Below are positions 28,499 through 36,119 of a DNA stretch of 64,000 bases, piece after piece. Made by a program: the position numbers and the translations under genes. The DNA is taken from NCBI GenBank assembly GCA_030693515.1, contig JAUYAK010000029.1, positions 1-64,000 on the forward strand, in the 5' to 3' direction. Origin of the DNA: Opitutaceae bacterium. Lineage in GTDB: Bacteria > Verrucomicrobiota > Verrucomicrobiia > Opitutales > Opitutaceae. The notes beneath the pieces are model-generated. The model worked only from the letters and a program-made list of their open reading frames with translations. It was not told the origin of the DNA and searched no databases. How positions within the stretch are numbered: position 1 is the stretch's first letter; each line of letters opens with the position of its first letter.

Positions 28499-29509
28499 AT
28501 GCCGAAAAATACCCGCGACGACGCCGACGCGCCCAAGAAGCTCGCCTCCTACACGGTGAAGCTCGACGACGCCCAGATGGAGAAACTCCGCGGGATCGGG
28601 GAAGGCCGCGGCTGGGAGCGCTTCGAGGTGCCCTACACCCGGTTCGCGTTCAAGGCCGAGCAGCTCAAGATCAACGTGAGCGCTTACACGAGTGGCAAGG
28701 TCGTGATTGCCGGGAAGGGCACGGAGGATTTCGTGCGCGACACCCTCGAGCCCGAGGTGCTGGGCGCGGCGACACTGGGCTACGACGAGGTGCTGCATCC
28801 GGATTGGTTCGAGCCGCACGCGGGCCTCGACGAGAGCGGCAAGGGCGATTTCTTTGGTCCGGTCGTCGCTGCGACCGTCATCGCTGACAAGTCAGCGATC
28901 GAGGCTTGGCGGGAGGCGGGCGTGCAGGACTCCAAGAAAATCGCCGAGCCGCAGATCATGAAACTCGACCAGATCATCCGGAGCACCCGCGGTGCAGTAG
29001 TCGAGGTCTGCTACTGCCGGACGATGGAACGCTACAACGAGCTGATGGGCCGCCCCGGCGCCAATCTCAACCGGCTCCTTGCCTGGCAGCATGCGACGGC
29101 TCTGTCCGATGCGCTCGCGAAAAAACGCGTGCCGTGGGGACTCCTCGACCAATTTTCCGAGCAACCGCTCGTGCAGCGCGAACTGGCGAAGAAAGGGGTA
29201 GCTGATTTCGAGTTGAAGATGCGCACCAAGGCCGAATCTGATCCGGTCGTGGCCGCGGCGTCCGTGGTGGCGCGCGCGGAGTTTGTGCGGGCGATGCACG
29301 AGCTCTCCAAACGGTTCGGGGCCAAACTGCAGAAAGGCGCCGGGCCGCTCGTGAAGACGCAGGCCGCCCAGATCATGGAAAAATTCGGCACGCGGGCCCT
29401 CGGCGATTACGCGAAACTCCACTTCCGCACCGCCTACGAGGTCGTGTCGGCCGCGGGCAAGCTGGATGAGCTTCCGCTGAAAGAGCCGGGCCCGAAGATG
29501 GCGTGGTAG
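28499..29509 (+). CDS. rnhC: ribonuclease HIII
   Basis: RNase HIII cuts the RNA strand of RNA-DNA hybrids. The 336 residues combine an N-terminal TBP-like substrate-binding domain (about 15-100: YTVKLDDAQMEKLRG) with the type 2 catalytic domain. The active-site motif GLDESGKGDFFGPVV (about 120) supplies the D-E pair typical of HIII, with further acidic residues in LDQF and AESDPVVAAASVVARAEF. ATG at 28499 (MPKNTRDDADAPKKLAS) is preferred; a 12-codon longer reading is possible. It is divergent from mutY, and both act in genome maintenance. Confidence 0.94.
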   Translation: MPKNTRDDADAPKKLASYTVKLDDAQMEKLRGIGEGRGWERFEVPYTRFAFKAEQLKINVSAYTSGKVVIAGKGTEDFVRDTLEPEVLGAATLGYDEVLHPDWFEPHAGLDESGKGDFFGPVVAATVIADKSAIEAWREAGVQDSKKIAEPQIMKLDQIIRSTRGAVVEVCYCRTMERYNELMGRPGANLNRLLAWQHATALSDALAKKRVPWGLLDQFSEQPLVQRELAKKGVADFELKMRTKAESDPVVAAASVVARAEFVRAMHELSKRFGAKLQKGAGPLVKTQAAQIMEKFGTRALGDYAKLHFRTAYEVVSAAGKLDELPLKEPGPKMAW

Positions 29510-29554
29510 GCCCAGGTGCATGCCACGGCCTGATCTCCGTCCACCCACTTTCCG

Positions 29555-30097
29555 ATGCCCCCCGAGAATTCCGATCAAGGCCGCTGGTTTGCGGAGCACC
29601 TTCGGCCCCACGAGCCGATGCTGCGCGCCTGGCTGCGGGGGCAGTTTCCCCGGGCGGGGGAGGTGGACGATATTGTGCAGGAGGCGTTCATGCGGGTGTT
29701 GCAGGCCCGCGAGAGCCGGGTGATCGAGTCGCCGAAGGCCTTCCTGTTTGCGACCGCGCGCAATCTCGCGCTCGCCCGGGTGCGCCATCTTCAGGTGGAG
29801 GTTGATTTTGCCTTAACGGAAAGCGCTCTCATGGGCGTCTGCGATGAGAGCGCCGATGTGGCCGATGAGGTCGCCCGCGCGCAGGAACTCGAACTCTTGA
29901 CCCGCGCCATCCAGTCCCTTCCCGCCCGCTGCCGGCAGGTCATCACCCTGCGGCGGATCTACGGCCTTTCGCAGAGGGAGGTCGCCGCGCAGCTCGGCAT
30001 CGCGGAACACACCGTCGAGGCCCAGGGCACCATCGGTCTGCGCAAACTGGCCGACTACTTTGAACGGCTCGAACGCCGCCCGCCCCGCCGTGCCTAA
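29555..30097 (+). CDS. ECF RNA polymerase sigma factor, FecI-like
   Basis: A 180-residue extracytoplasmic-function sigma factor. Region 2 shows LRAWLRGQFPRAGEVDDIVQEAFMRVLQ, with the DDIVQEAF core that contacts the -10 element; region 4 shows LTRAIQSLPARCRQVITLRRIYGLSQREVAAQLGIAEHTVE, the helix-turn-helix for the -35 element. It overlaps the next gene (FecR-type) by eight bases and is followed by a TonB-dependent receptor with an STN domain. Together they form a surface-signalling cassette: an outer-membrane ligand signal frees this sigma factor. The target is probably the receptor gene itself. Confidence 0.93.
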   Translation: MPPENSDQGRWFAEHLRPHEPMLRAWLRGQFPRAGEVDDIVQEAFMRVLQARESRVIESPKAFLFATARNLALARVRHLQVEVDFALTESALMGVCDESADVADEVARAQELELLTRAIQSLPARCRQVITLRRIYGLSQREVAAQLGIAEHTVEAQGTIGLRKLADYFERLERRPPRRA

Positions 30098-31145
30098 ACC
30101 AGCCCCCGACGATTTCTCCAACGACCGAGCCGCTGATGAGGCGGCCGCCTGGGTGCTGCGTTGCGATCGGGGGCTGACCCCGGGGGAACAGGACGACTTT
30201 TCGCAATGGCTCGCGCGCGACTCCCGGCATCGCGAGCAGTGGGCGCGGCATCGCCGGCATTGGGCCCGGCTGGCGCCATTGGCGCAGTGGCGCCCCGAGC
30301 ACAGTGCGCGGCCCAACCCCGATTTGCTGGCACCGGCGGCGCGTCCCATGTCTCGATGGTGGCTGGCCCCGTTGGCCGCGGCGGCGGCGGTCGTGCTGCT
30401 TTTGGCCCTGCGGTCGGGTGCCCCGCCGGAGGCCGGAAGCCCGGCGCCAGTCGCCTCGACCGTCGTCCGCGAGCCGGCGTCCACGCGCCGCATCCTCGAG
30501 GACGGCTCCTTGGTTGAGCTCAACCGCGGGGCGGTGCTGCACCAGGCGTTCACCGCGACGGCGCGGCAGGTGCGCCTGGAGCGCGGCGAGGCTCATTTCA
30601 CCGTGATCAAGGATCAGGCGCGGCCATTCATCGTCACGGCGGGAGGCGTGGATGTCTGGGCGGTGGGGACGGCCTTCAATGTCCGCTTCGACGCCGCCTC
30701 ACTCGAGGTGCTGGTGACGGAGGGAAGGGTGCGGCTCAGCGAAGTGCGCCCGACTCCGCCTGCCCCGCACGAGCCTGCGGCCAGTCTCCCGGCACCACTG
30801 GTGCCGGCGCTCAATGCCGGGCAACGGGCGGTGGTATCGTTCACTGGCGAGGCCCACCCACCGCGCATCGCGACCCTCACTGCGGGGGAAATCGAGCGGG
30901 TGCTGGCGTGGCAGCACCGGATGCTGGACTTTACCTCTGCCCCGCTGGCAGAGATCGTGGTGGAATTCAACCGCCGCAACCGCGTTCAGCTGGCCGTGCC
31001 CGATCCCGAATTGGCGGCGGTGCGGATCAGTGCATCGTTTCGTTCGGACAATGTGGAGGGGTTCGTGCGGCTCGTGGAACTCGGTTTCGGGGTGCAGGCC
31101 GAGCGCCGCGGCGAGACGGAGATTCTCCTGCGCAAGGCCCCGTGA
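30090..31145 (+). CDS. FecR-type anti-sigma factor/regulator
   Basis: The 351-residue protein starts at GTG 30090 (VPKPAPDDFSNDRAADEAAAW), overlapping the sigma-factor stop by eight bases; a TTG at 30060 is less likely. It has an N-terminal DUF4880-type domain that grips the sigma factor (WVLRCDRGLTPGEQDDFSQWL), one membrane helix (about 88-105: WLAPLAAAAAVVLLLAL), a periplasmic FecR domain (RRILEDGSLVELNRGAVL and VWAVGTAFNVRFD) and a C-terminal STN-like domain (FTSAPLAEIVVEFNRRNRV). That last part is what receives the signal from the receptor's N-terminal domain. Its neighbours confirm the role. Confidence 0.92.
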   Translation: MPKPAPDDFSNDRAADEAAAWVLRCDRGLTPGEQDDFSQWLARDSRHREQWARHRRHWARLAPLAQWRPEHSARPNPDLLAPAARPMSRWWLAPLAAAAAVVLLLALRSGAPPEAGSPAPVASTVVREPASTRRILEDGSLVELNRGAVLHQAFTATARQVRLERGEAHFTVIKDQARPFIVTAGGVDVWAVGTAFNVRFDAASLEVLVTEGRVRLSEVRPTPPAPHEPAASLPAPLVPALNAGQRAVVSFTGEAHPPRIATLTAGEIERVLAWQHRMLDFTSAPLAEIVVEFNRRNRVQLAVPDPELAAVRISASFRSDNVEGFVRLVELGFGVQAERRGETEILLRKAP

Positions 31146-31260
31146 GCGCCCGGTGGTCGCTGTCAGGGCGCAGGCTGAAAGTTCTTTTAGCGGAAATTCC
31201 GCGGCGGCGCATCTTGGTTGGCATATCAAGCCGACGAGAACCCGATGAACCCCTCACCCC

Positions 31261-34200
31261 ATGGCCCTGAAAGACGTGCTCCGTCCTTCGCTGCGAACCG
31301 CCCGCTTTTGGCCGCTCCTTGTCGCCCTGCTGTTCGGCGCGGGGTCGCTTGCCGGGGCGGCGGATGGCGTCCCGATGGCGTTCGATCTGCCGGTGGGCGA
31401 GGCGGCCGTGACGCTCAAGCAGTTCGGCGCCCAGGCGAACCGGGAAATCATGTTTCCCGCCGCGGCGGTTGCGGGCGTGCGGACCCATGCAGTCCAGGGC
31501 GAATTCACACCGCGCGCGGCGCTCGAACTCCTGATCGCCCGGACGGGCCTCACCGCCGCGGAGGACGATTTGTCCGGCGCGTTGATGATTTTCCGCGCCG
31601 CTCCGGCGCCAGCCGTCTCCAACGATTCCAAGCCCGATTCACAACCCAAGCCACCTGACCCGCCCATGACCCGCAAGACCCCGCTCGCCCTCCTCGGCGC
31701 CCTGTTCGCCTTCGTTACCGCGCCCGCGCAAAACGCCCCTGTGTCCGCCGCGCCGGCCGATCCGGCGAAGACGGAGGCCATCGTGCTTTCCGAATTCCGC
31801 GTCGATACCTCCAAGGATCGCGGCTATCTCGCCACCAACGCCACGACCGGCACCCGCCTCAACATGGCGATCAAGGACATCCCGCTCCCGGTCGAGGTCA
31901 TCACGCGCGAATTCATCGAGGACATCGGCGCCTTCGATATCAAGGAGGCCCTCGATTACTCCGCCGGCATCGTCCAGGAGACGGTGACCACCTCGAACAA
32001 CTTTACCTTTAGCCCATCGGGCTCCGGCAACGCGGGTTCGGTCACGCGCGACAGCCCCGGCTTCACCGTGCGCGGCCTCAACACCCGCTCGTTTCTGCGC
32101 AGTGGCTTTCGGCAGGACACCGTCACCGACAATATCAACGTGGACCGCATGGAGGTCGCCCGCGGCCCGCAGGCGCTGCTCTACGGCGTCGCCTCGCTCG
32201 GTGGCGTCGTGAACATCTCGCCGCGTTATCCGCGCGCCACGCCCAAGCAGGATGTCCGACTGGGCTACGGTAGCTTCGGCTTTGCCCGCGCCGAACTTTA
32301 CGCGACCGGCAATCTGCTCCGGAAAAACGACGGCAAACGCACGCTCAACTACGGCGTCGGGCTCGTCGCGCAGGCGCAGAGCCGGCCCGAGGAACTCAAC
32401 GATCGGACGCGCGTGCTGGTGACCCCGGCACTGGACTTTCGGGTGTTTGAGAACACCAACATCTTCGTCGATGTGGAATACGGCCGCTTCCGCACCGAGG
32501 GCAACGGCTTCCAGGACATCGGCGATGCCAACGCCGGCAACGTCCGCAACCAGTTTGGCCTGCGCGTCGCGGAGAACGTGAACATCTACAACCAAGCTGT
32601 CGGGGTCGCGCGCGACCGCTTTGGCAAGGGCCGCTTCTTCCGCTGGAGCGGCAAGGACCACTACCAGCAGGACGATTACTTCTCCGGCACCGTCGAAATC
32701 ACCCAGCGGCTGCCCTACAACCTGACTGTGGTCGCGGGAGGAAACTATGCCGACACGCACACCACCCGGCGCACTAACGGCGGCCAGGGCGTCTCGACCC
32801 AAAACACCGCGAGCCCCGCCATCACGCCCACCGCCATCGGCCGCTGGGTCAATGTCGGCCAGAATCCCGTCACGCCCGCGCAGACCTACTGGAAATCGGT
32901 AAACTACAACTGGTCCGCTTCGCCGACCAACAAGCGCATCAAGCAAACCCGCCTCGACCTCAGCTACGAATTTACGATCTTCGGCAACAAGCAGGGCCTG
33001 CTCCTCGGGCGCACCGACCAGTCCACCTTCCAAGTCACGCGTAACACCACGCAGGCGAGTTCCAATCTGGCCGGCGGCACCAACCAATCCTACGTCGCTT
33101 ATGGCGACCTCGGCCACATCGCCTATGCCGGCGAGACCATCCGGCCGGTAAACGATGCCTCGTTCCAAGAGTGGAACACCGGCCACTACGCTGTGCTGCA
33201 AAGCCGCTGGTGGCATAATCGGGTTACCCTCCTCGGCGGGTTCCGCAATGACCGCTACATGGTCCGCGATCTCCAGTATGATTTTGCGAAGGCGAATCCA
33301 ACACTGCCCGACAGCGACCTTTCAAACTGGGTGCGCAGCAAAACCTTCAACGCCACGGCCGCCAACAGCGCGCCCGGCGCGGTGCCGAAGGTCAACGGCT
33401 ACCGCTTCGGCGGCGGTGTCCAGCATGAGGACGGTCCCACGCTGGGTCTGAGCCTCAAGATTTCCGAGGCGCTCAGCATTTACGGCGCGGCTGCCACCGG
33501 CGTCTTTCCCAACACCGGCCAGCGTGACGGCAACGGGAATCCCTTCAATGCCGAGCGGAGCGAAAGCCGCGAGATCGGTTTGAAATTCGATCTCTTCAAG
33601 GGTGCCAGCGGCCGTTCGCGCGTCTCGGGCACGGTCTCCGTCTTCAAGGTCGATCGCGAGAATGCGATCTATAATCTGTTCTGGGCTCCACAGGGCCGCA
33701 GCAATGACCGTCGGCGCTCGCGCGGCTTCGCGACTGCTTCGGTCTCCGGCACCGGTGCCGGCGCCTACTCGGTCACCAATTCCGGCTTCCTCGATTTCGA
33801 GACCTCGCAACCCGTCACCTACCTCCTCCCCATCGGCTACGTGGCTCCGTCCGACCTCGGCAGCCCCCGGATCACGGGTGCGCCGCAGCAATCTGGCTTC
33901 ATCCTCGTCGATTACGCCTCGCTCGGCAGCGCCGCCACCGATCCGCTGCGTCGGGCGCTTGATGCGGCCGCCAGCGACGGCAGCAGCCTCACCGCGCTCC
34001 AGACGGCCTCGGTCGGCACCGGCGCGACGGGCCTCTACGCCAACAACGGCTACGCGCTGAACCGCAACTCCGACACCGCCTACAACGACCGATCGAAGGG
34101 CGTCGAGGCGCAGATCTACCTGAATCTCACGGACAATCTTTCCACCGTCCTCACCTACACCCACCTCGTGCAGGGCATCACCGGAGGCTTCAAGGTCGCC

Positions 34201-34776
34201 GATCAGGCCAAGAGCACGGAATACGATTCGTGGTGGAACTACATGGGCGTGCCGCTCGCCGCCCGTCGGGCCAACCTCGACGAAGCCAGTTACGATTTCT
34301 CGGGCCAGATCAAGGGCGCGCGCACCTCGGACAACCCGCGCAACTCGGCCTCGGTTTGGAACAACTACAAGGTGCAGGCCGATGGCTGGCTGCGCGGCTT
34401 CGAGATCGGCACCGGCGTCACGTGGGTGAGCCAGCGTCAGAGCGAGGTCAGCATCAACAACGGTGCGCGCGATCTGAAGCTCGCGGAGAACGTGCGCTTC
34501 AAGCCGGCCTATCCGCAGCACATCGCCGTCAACGCCGCGCTTGGCTGGCGGGGCACGGCCCTGGGCCGCAAGTGGAACGTCCGGCTCAACGTGAACAATC
34601 TGCTGAACGACCAGAAGGACGCCGCGTTCGGTTCGAGCACGCTCCACATCGATCCGGCGACCGGCGCCACCGTGCCCTCGGCCACGCCCGGCGCGCAGAG
34701 AATCTCCGTGCCCGAGCGCGTCGTGCGCTACTTCGATCCGATTTCATTCCGCTTCACCGCGAGCACGAGTTTCTGA
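31261..34776 (+). CDS. TonB-dependent outer-membrane receptor with N-terminal STN signalling domain
   Basis: A 1171-residue, FecA-like receptor. Residues 1-34 look like a signal peptide, 40-115 an STN domain (MAFDLPVGEAAVTLKQFGAQANREIMF), 116-135 a Pro/Ser linker, and 136-160 a second signal-peptide-like stretch (MTRKTPLALLGALFAFVTAPAQ). The plug follows (about 170-310: LSEFRVDTSKDRGYLATNA and GFTVRGLNTRSFLRSGF) and then a 22-stranded beta-barrel ending in the aromatic FTASTSF. The substrate is not evident; siderophore uptake is the commonest use of this architecture. A FecI-like -35 sequence (GGAAAT at 31192-31197) lies upstream. The second signal-like segment hints at a gene fusion or an alternative start at 31666. 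Confidence 0.9.
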   Translation: MALKDVLRPSLRTARFWPLLVALLFGAGSLAGAADGVPMAFDLPVGEAAVTLKQFGAQANREIMFPAAAVAGVRTHAVQGEFTPRAALELLIARTGLTAAEDDLSGALMIFRAAPAPAVSNDSKPDSQPKPPDPPMTRKTPLALLGALFAFVTAPAQNAPVSAAPADPAKTEAIVLSEFRVDTSKDRGYLATNATTGTRLNMAIKDIPLPVEVITREFIEDIGAFDIKEALDYSAGIVQETVTTSNNFTFSPSGSGNAGSVTRDSPGFTVRGLNTRSFLRSGFRQDTVTDNINVDRMEVARGPQALLYGVASLGGVVNISPRYPRATPKQDVRLGYGSFGFARAELYATGNLLRKNDGKRTLNYGVGLVAQAQSRPEELNDRTRVLVTPALDFRVFENTNIFVDVEYGRFRTEGNGFQDIGDANAGNVRNQFGLRVAENVNIYNQAVGVARDRFGKGRFFRWSGKDHYQQDDYFSGTVEITQRLPYNLTVVAGGNYADTHTTRRTNGGQGVSTQNTASPAITPTAIGRWVNVGQNPVTPAQTYWKSVNYNWSASPTNKRIKQTRLDLSYEFTIFGNKQGLLLGRTDQSTFQVTRNTTQASSNLAGGTNQSYVAYGDLGHIAYAGETIRPVNDASFQEWNTGHYAVLQSRWWHNRVTLLGGFRNDRYMVRDLQYDFAKANPTLPDSDLSNWVRSKTFNATAANSAPGAVPKVNGYRFGGGVQHEDGPTLGLSLKISEALSIYGAAATGVFPNTGQRDGNGNPFNAERSESREIGLKFDLFKGASGRSRVSGTVSVFKVDRENAIYNLFWAPQGRSNDRRRSRGFATASVSGTGAGAYSVTNSGFLDFETSQPVTYLLPIGYVAPSDLGSPRITGAPQQSGFILVDYASLGSAATDPLRRALDAAASDGSSLTALQTASVGTGATGLYANNGYALNRNSDTAYNDRSKGVEAQIYLNLTDNLSTVLTYTHLVQGITGGFKVADQAKSTEYDSWWNYMGVPLAARRANLDEASYDFSGQIKGARTSDNPRNSASVWNNYKVQADGWLRGFEIGTGVTWVSQRQSEVSINNGARDLKLAENVRFKPAYPQHIAVNAALGWRGTALGRKWNVRLNVNNLLNDQKDAAFGSSTLHIDPATGATVPSATPGAQRISVPERVVRYFDPISFRFTASTSF

Positions 34777-34804
34777 CGGCGCGTCGGAAACCCGTTCCAC
34801 CGGG

Positions 34805-34828
34805 ATGCCCGCACGGCACAGCGGGCAT
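34805..34828 (+). terminator. perfect hairpin after the TonB-dependent receptor, no U-tract
   Basis: ATGCCCGC (34805-34812) pairs exactly with GCGGGCAT (34821-34828) around an eight-base loop. It begins 29 bases after the receptor stop. No T-run follows, so it may be a processing or stabilising hairpin, or another dispersed palindrome. Confidence 0.35.
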
Positions 34829-34860
34829 TCGTCGGGCCGCCACATACCAAACGACATTCG

Positions 34861-34960
34861 GGTAGTGGATCAGTTTGATTGTGGGAGGGGCTTTACGCCC
34901 CGACGTGTCGCGGGGTAAACCCGCTCCCATAGGTTCGATCAGAAGCAAACTGACCCACTG
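34861..34960. repeat. nested extragenic palindrome (GTAG outer arms, GTGGGA inner arms)
   Basis: Outer arms are GTAGTGGATCAGTTTG (34861-34876) and its near-complement CAAACTGACCCACTGC (34945-34960), matching at 14 of 16 positions. Inside are two hairpins: GTGGGA-GGGGC-TTTAC-GCCCC-GAC (34880-34903) and, on the other strand, ATGGGA-GCGGG-TTTAC-CCCGC-GAC (34906-34929). The inner hairpin type is the same as the element at 57444-57520. It fills the gap between the receptor and the convergent pyrE-like gene. Confidence 0.8.
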
Positions 34961-34967
34961 CCGGCAT

Positions 34968-35483
34968 TCACGCCATCGCCGCGAGCGCAAGGCCGTGTTC
35001 CGTCGCGAAACGCTCGGCTGGCTCGCCAAAGATAAACAGCGCGCCCATCGCCACCGGCCGCGCGCCGCACGCCCTCAAGTCGGCGTGCGTCCCGCGCACG
35101 GCCGAGCCCGCGCTGATCGCGTCATCCACGATGGCGACGCGTTTGCCCCGCGCTTGCCCGCGCAGCGGGGCCGGCAGGGTGTAGCGCACAGGGAAGAGTC
35201 CCGTCGCCTCGGCGGGTTCGAAACGCTCGGTGAACCAATACTCCGCGCCCAACTGCGCCGCGATTTGCCCGGCGAGCAGCGCACCGCCGGTCATCGGCCC
35301 GCACACCGCCTCGATCCGATGCGGCGCGAGCCGTTGCGCCAGCTCCGCGACAAACGGCCGGAGTTGTTCGCCCTGCGCCAGCAAGCGGTCGAGTTCGAAC
35401 CACCGCTCACTGTGGTAGCCCGACTCCATCCGAAAATGCCCGCTGCGCCCGGCGAGGAGGGCGATGAGGGGCTCGTTGCTCAT
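34968..35483 (-). CDS. pyrE: orotate phosphoribosyltransferase (PyrE-like)
   Basis: The enzyme joins orotate to PRPP in pyrimidine synthesis. The 171 residues include an entry helix region (SGHFRMESGYHSERWFELDR), AVCGPMTGGALLAGQIA and the PRPP-binding loop VAIVDDAISAGSAVR, in which the two acidic residues DD and the following SAGS are characteristic of type I phosphoribosyltransferases. The first motifs match OPRT-like proteins more than other PRTs, but this protein is shorter than E. coli PyrE (213). It could therefore be a PyrE-like enzyme with another base. The stop lies just beyond the palindrome at 34861-34960. Confidence 0.72.
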   Translation of the reverse strand: MSNEPLIALLAGRSGHFRMESGYHSERWFELDRLLAQGEQLRPFVAELAQRLAPHRIEAVCGPMTGGALLAGQIAAQLGAEYWFTERFEPAEATGLFPVRYTLPAPLRGQARGKRVAIVDDAISAGSAVRGTHADLRACGARPVAMGALFIFGEPAERFATEHGLALAAMA

Positions 35484-35540
35484 GAGCGTCGCCTCATCAA
35501 TTGCTCGTCTCGGGATACCTGCGATCGTCGCTCGTCTCCA

Positions 35541-36110
35541 TCACTTTTTGCGCAGCTTGGCTACGGTGGCACGGGCATTATGTCTGACCGTCTCTTTAGC
35601 AGCGTCAGAGATTGGCGTGTCAGTCTTCTCCGTCCGTGCAACTCCTCGATGTGTCGCAACGTGAATTGAAGCGAGAAGCGCACTGGCGGTAGCAGTGAAT
35701 TTCGCTCTCGGTCTAGCATCTTTCTCGTTCCAGTCGTGGACCAAATTTGAGCAGAGGTTTTGCACGGATACCTGATCAAAAGTCATCGGCTCGGAATTGT
35801 GAGCGAATTGGTTTCTGACCTTTCGAATGATATCCAAGTCGTGGCGTTCCGATTTGGAAAGCATCCCCAGATAGTAAGCTATTTTGATTCTTGCTGAGAA
35901 ACTACCTAGAGGCGCTTGTGACCCAAACAAATCGTCTTCGATCTTTGCGCTATTCACCAGCGAAGCAGACAGCATCTCTGAAAGAGATTTATCGAGATAC
36001 GCAGCAGCGAAAAGAGCACACCCTCTATCAGATTCGAGTGTGAGCGCTTTTCGGAAAGCGCGAAACTGATCGGCTTTGATAGCAAGGAACTTGGCGTCAG
36101 CGGGTGCCAT
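35541..36110 (-). CDS. MltR-like protein of unknown function, probably acquired
   Basis: A 189-residue protein resembling the MltR (mannitol operon repressor) and DUF4145-like helical family: ESDRGCALFAAAYLDKSLSEML (about 26-47), SFSARIKIAYYLGMLSKSERHDLDIIRKVRNQFAH (in two parts, about 71-104). The RNxFAH ending is also shared by HEPN-like proteins. Base composition is visibly poorer in G and C than the genes on both sides, and codon use includes many A/T-ending codons. This suggests a transferred gene. No toxin or mannitol genes are near. Function is not known. Confidence 0.68.
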   Translation of the reverse strand: MAPADAKFLAIKADQFRAFRKALTLESDRGCALFAAAYLDKSLSEMLSASLVNSAKIEDDLFGSQAPLGSFSARIKIAYYLGMLSKSERHDLDIIRKVRNQFAHNSEPMTFDQVSVQNLCSNLVHDWNEKDARPRAKFTATASALLASIHVATHRGVARTEKTDTPISDAAKETVRHNARATVAKLRKK

Positions 36111-36119
36111 TGTTGTCGG

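Noticed and set aside
29506..29530. GTAG-headed palindrome at the rnhC stop
   Set aside because: The GTAG is present, but only a weak 5-base AGGCC/GGCCT pairing follows with a long loop; not enough to call a repeat unit.
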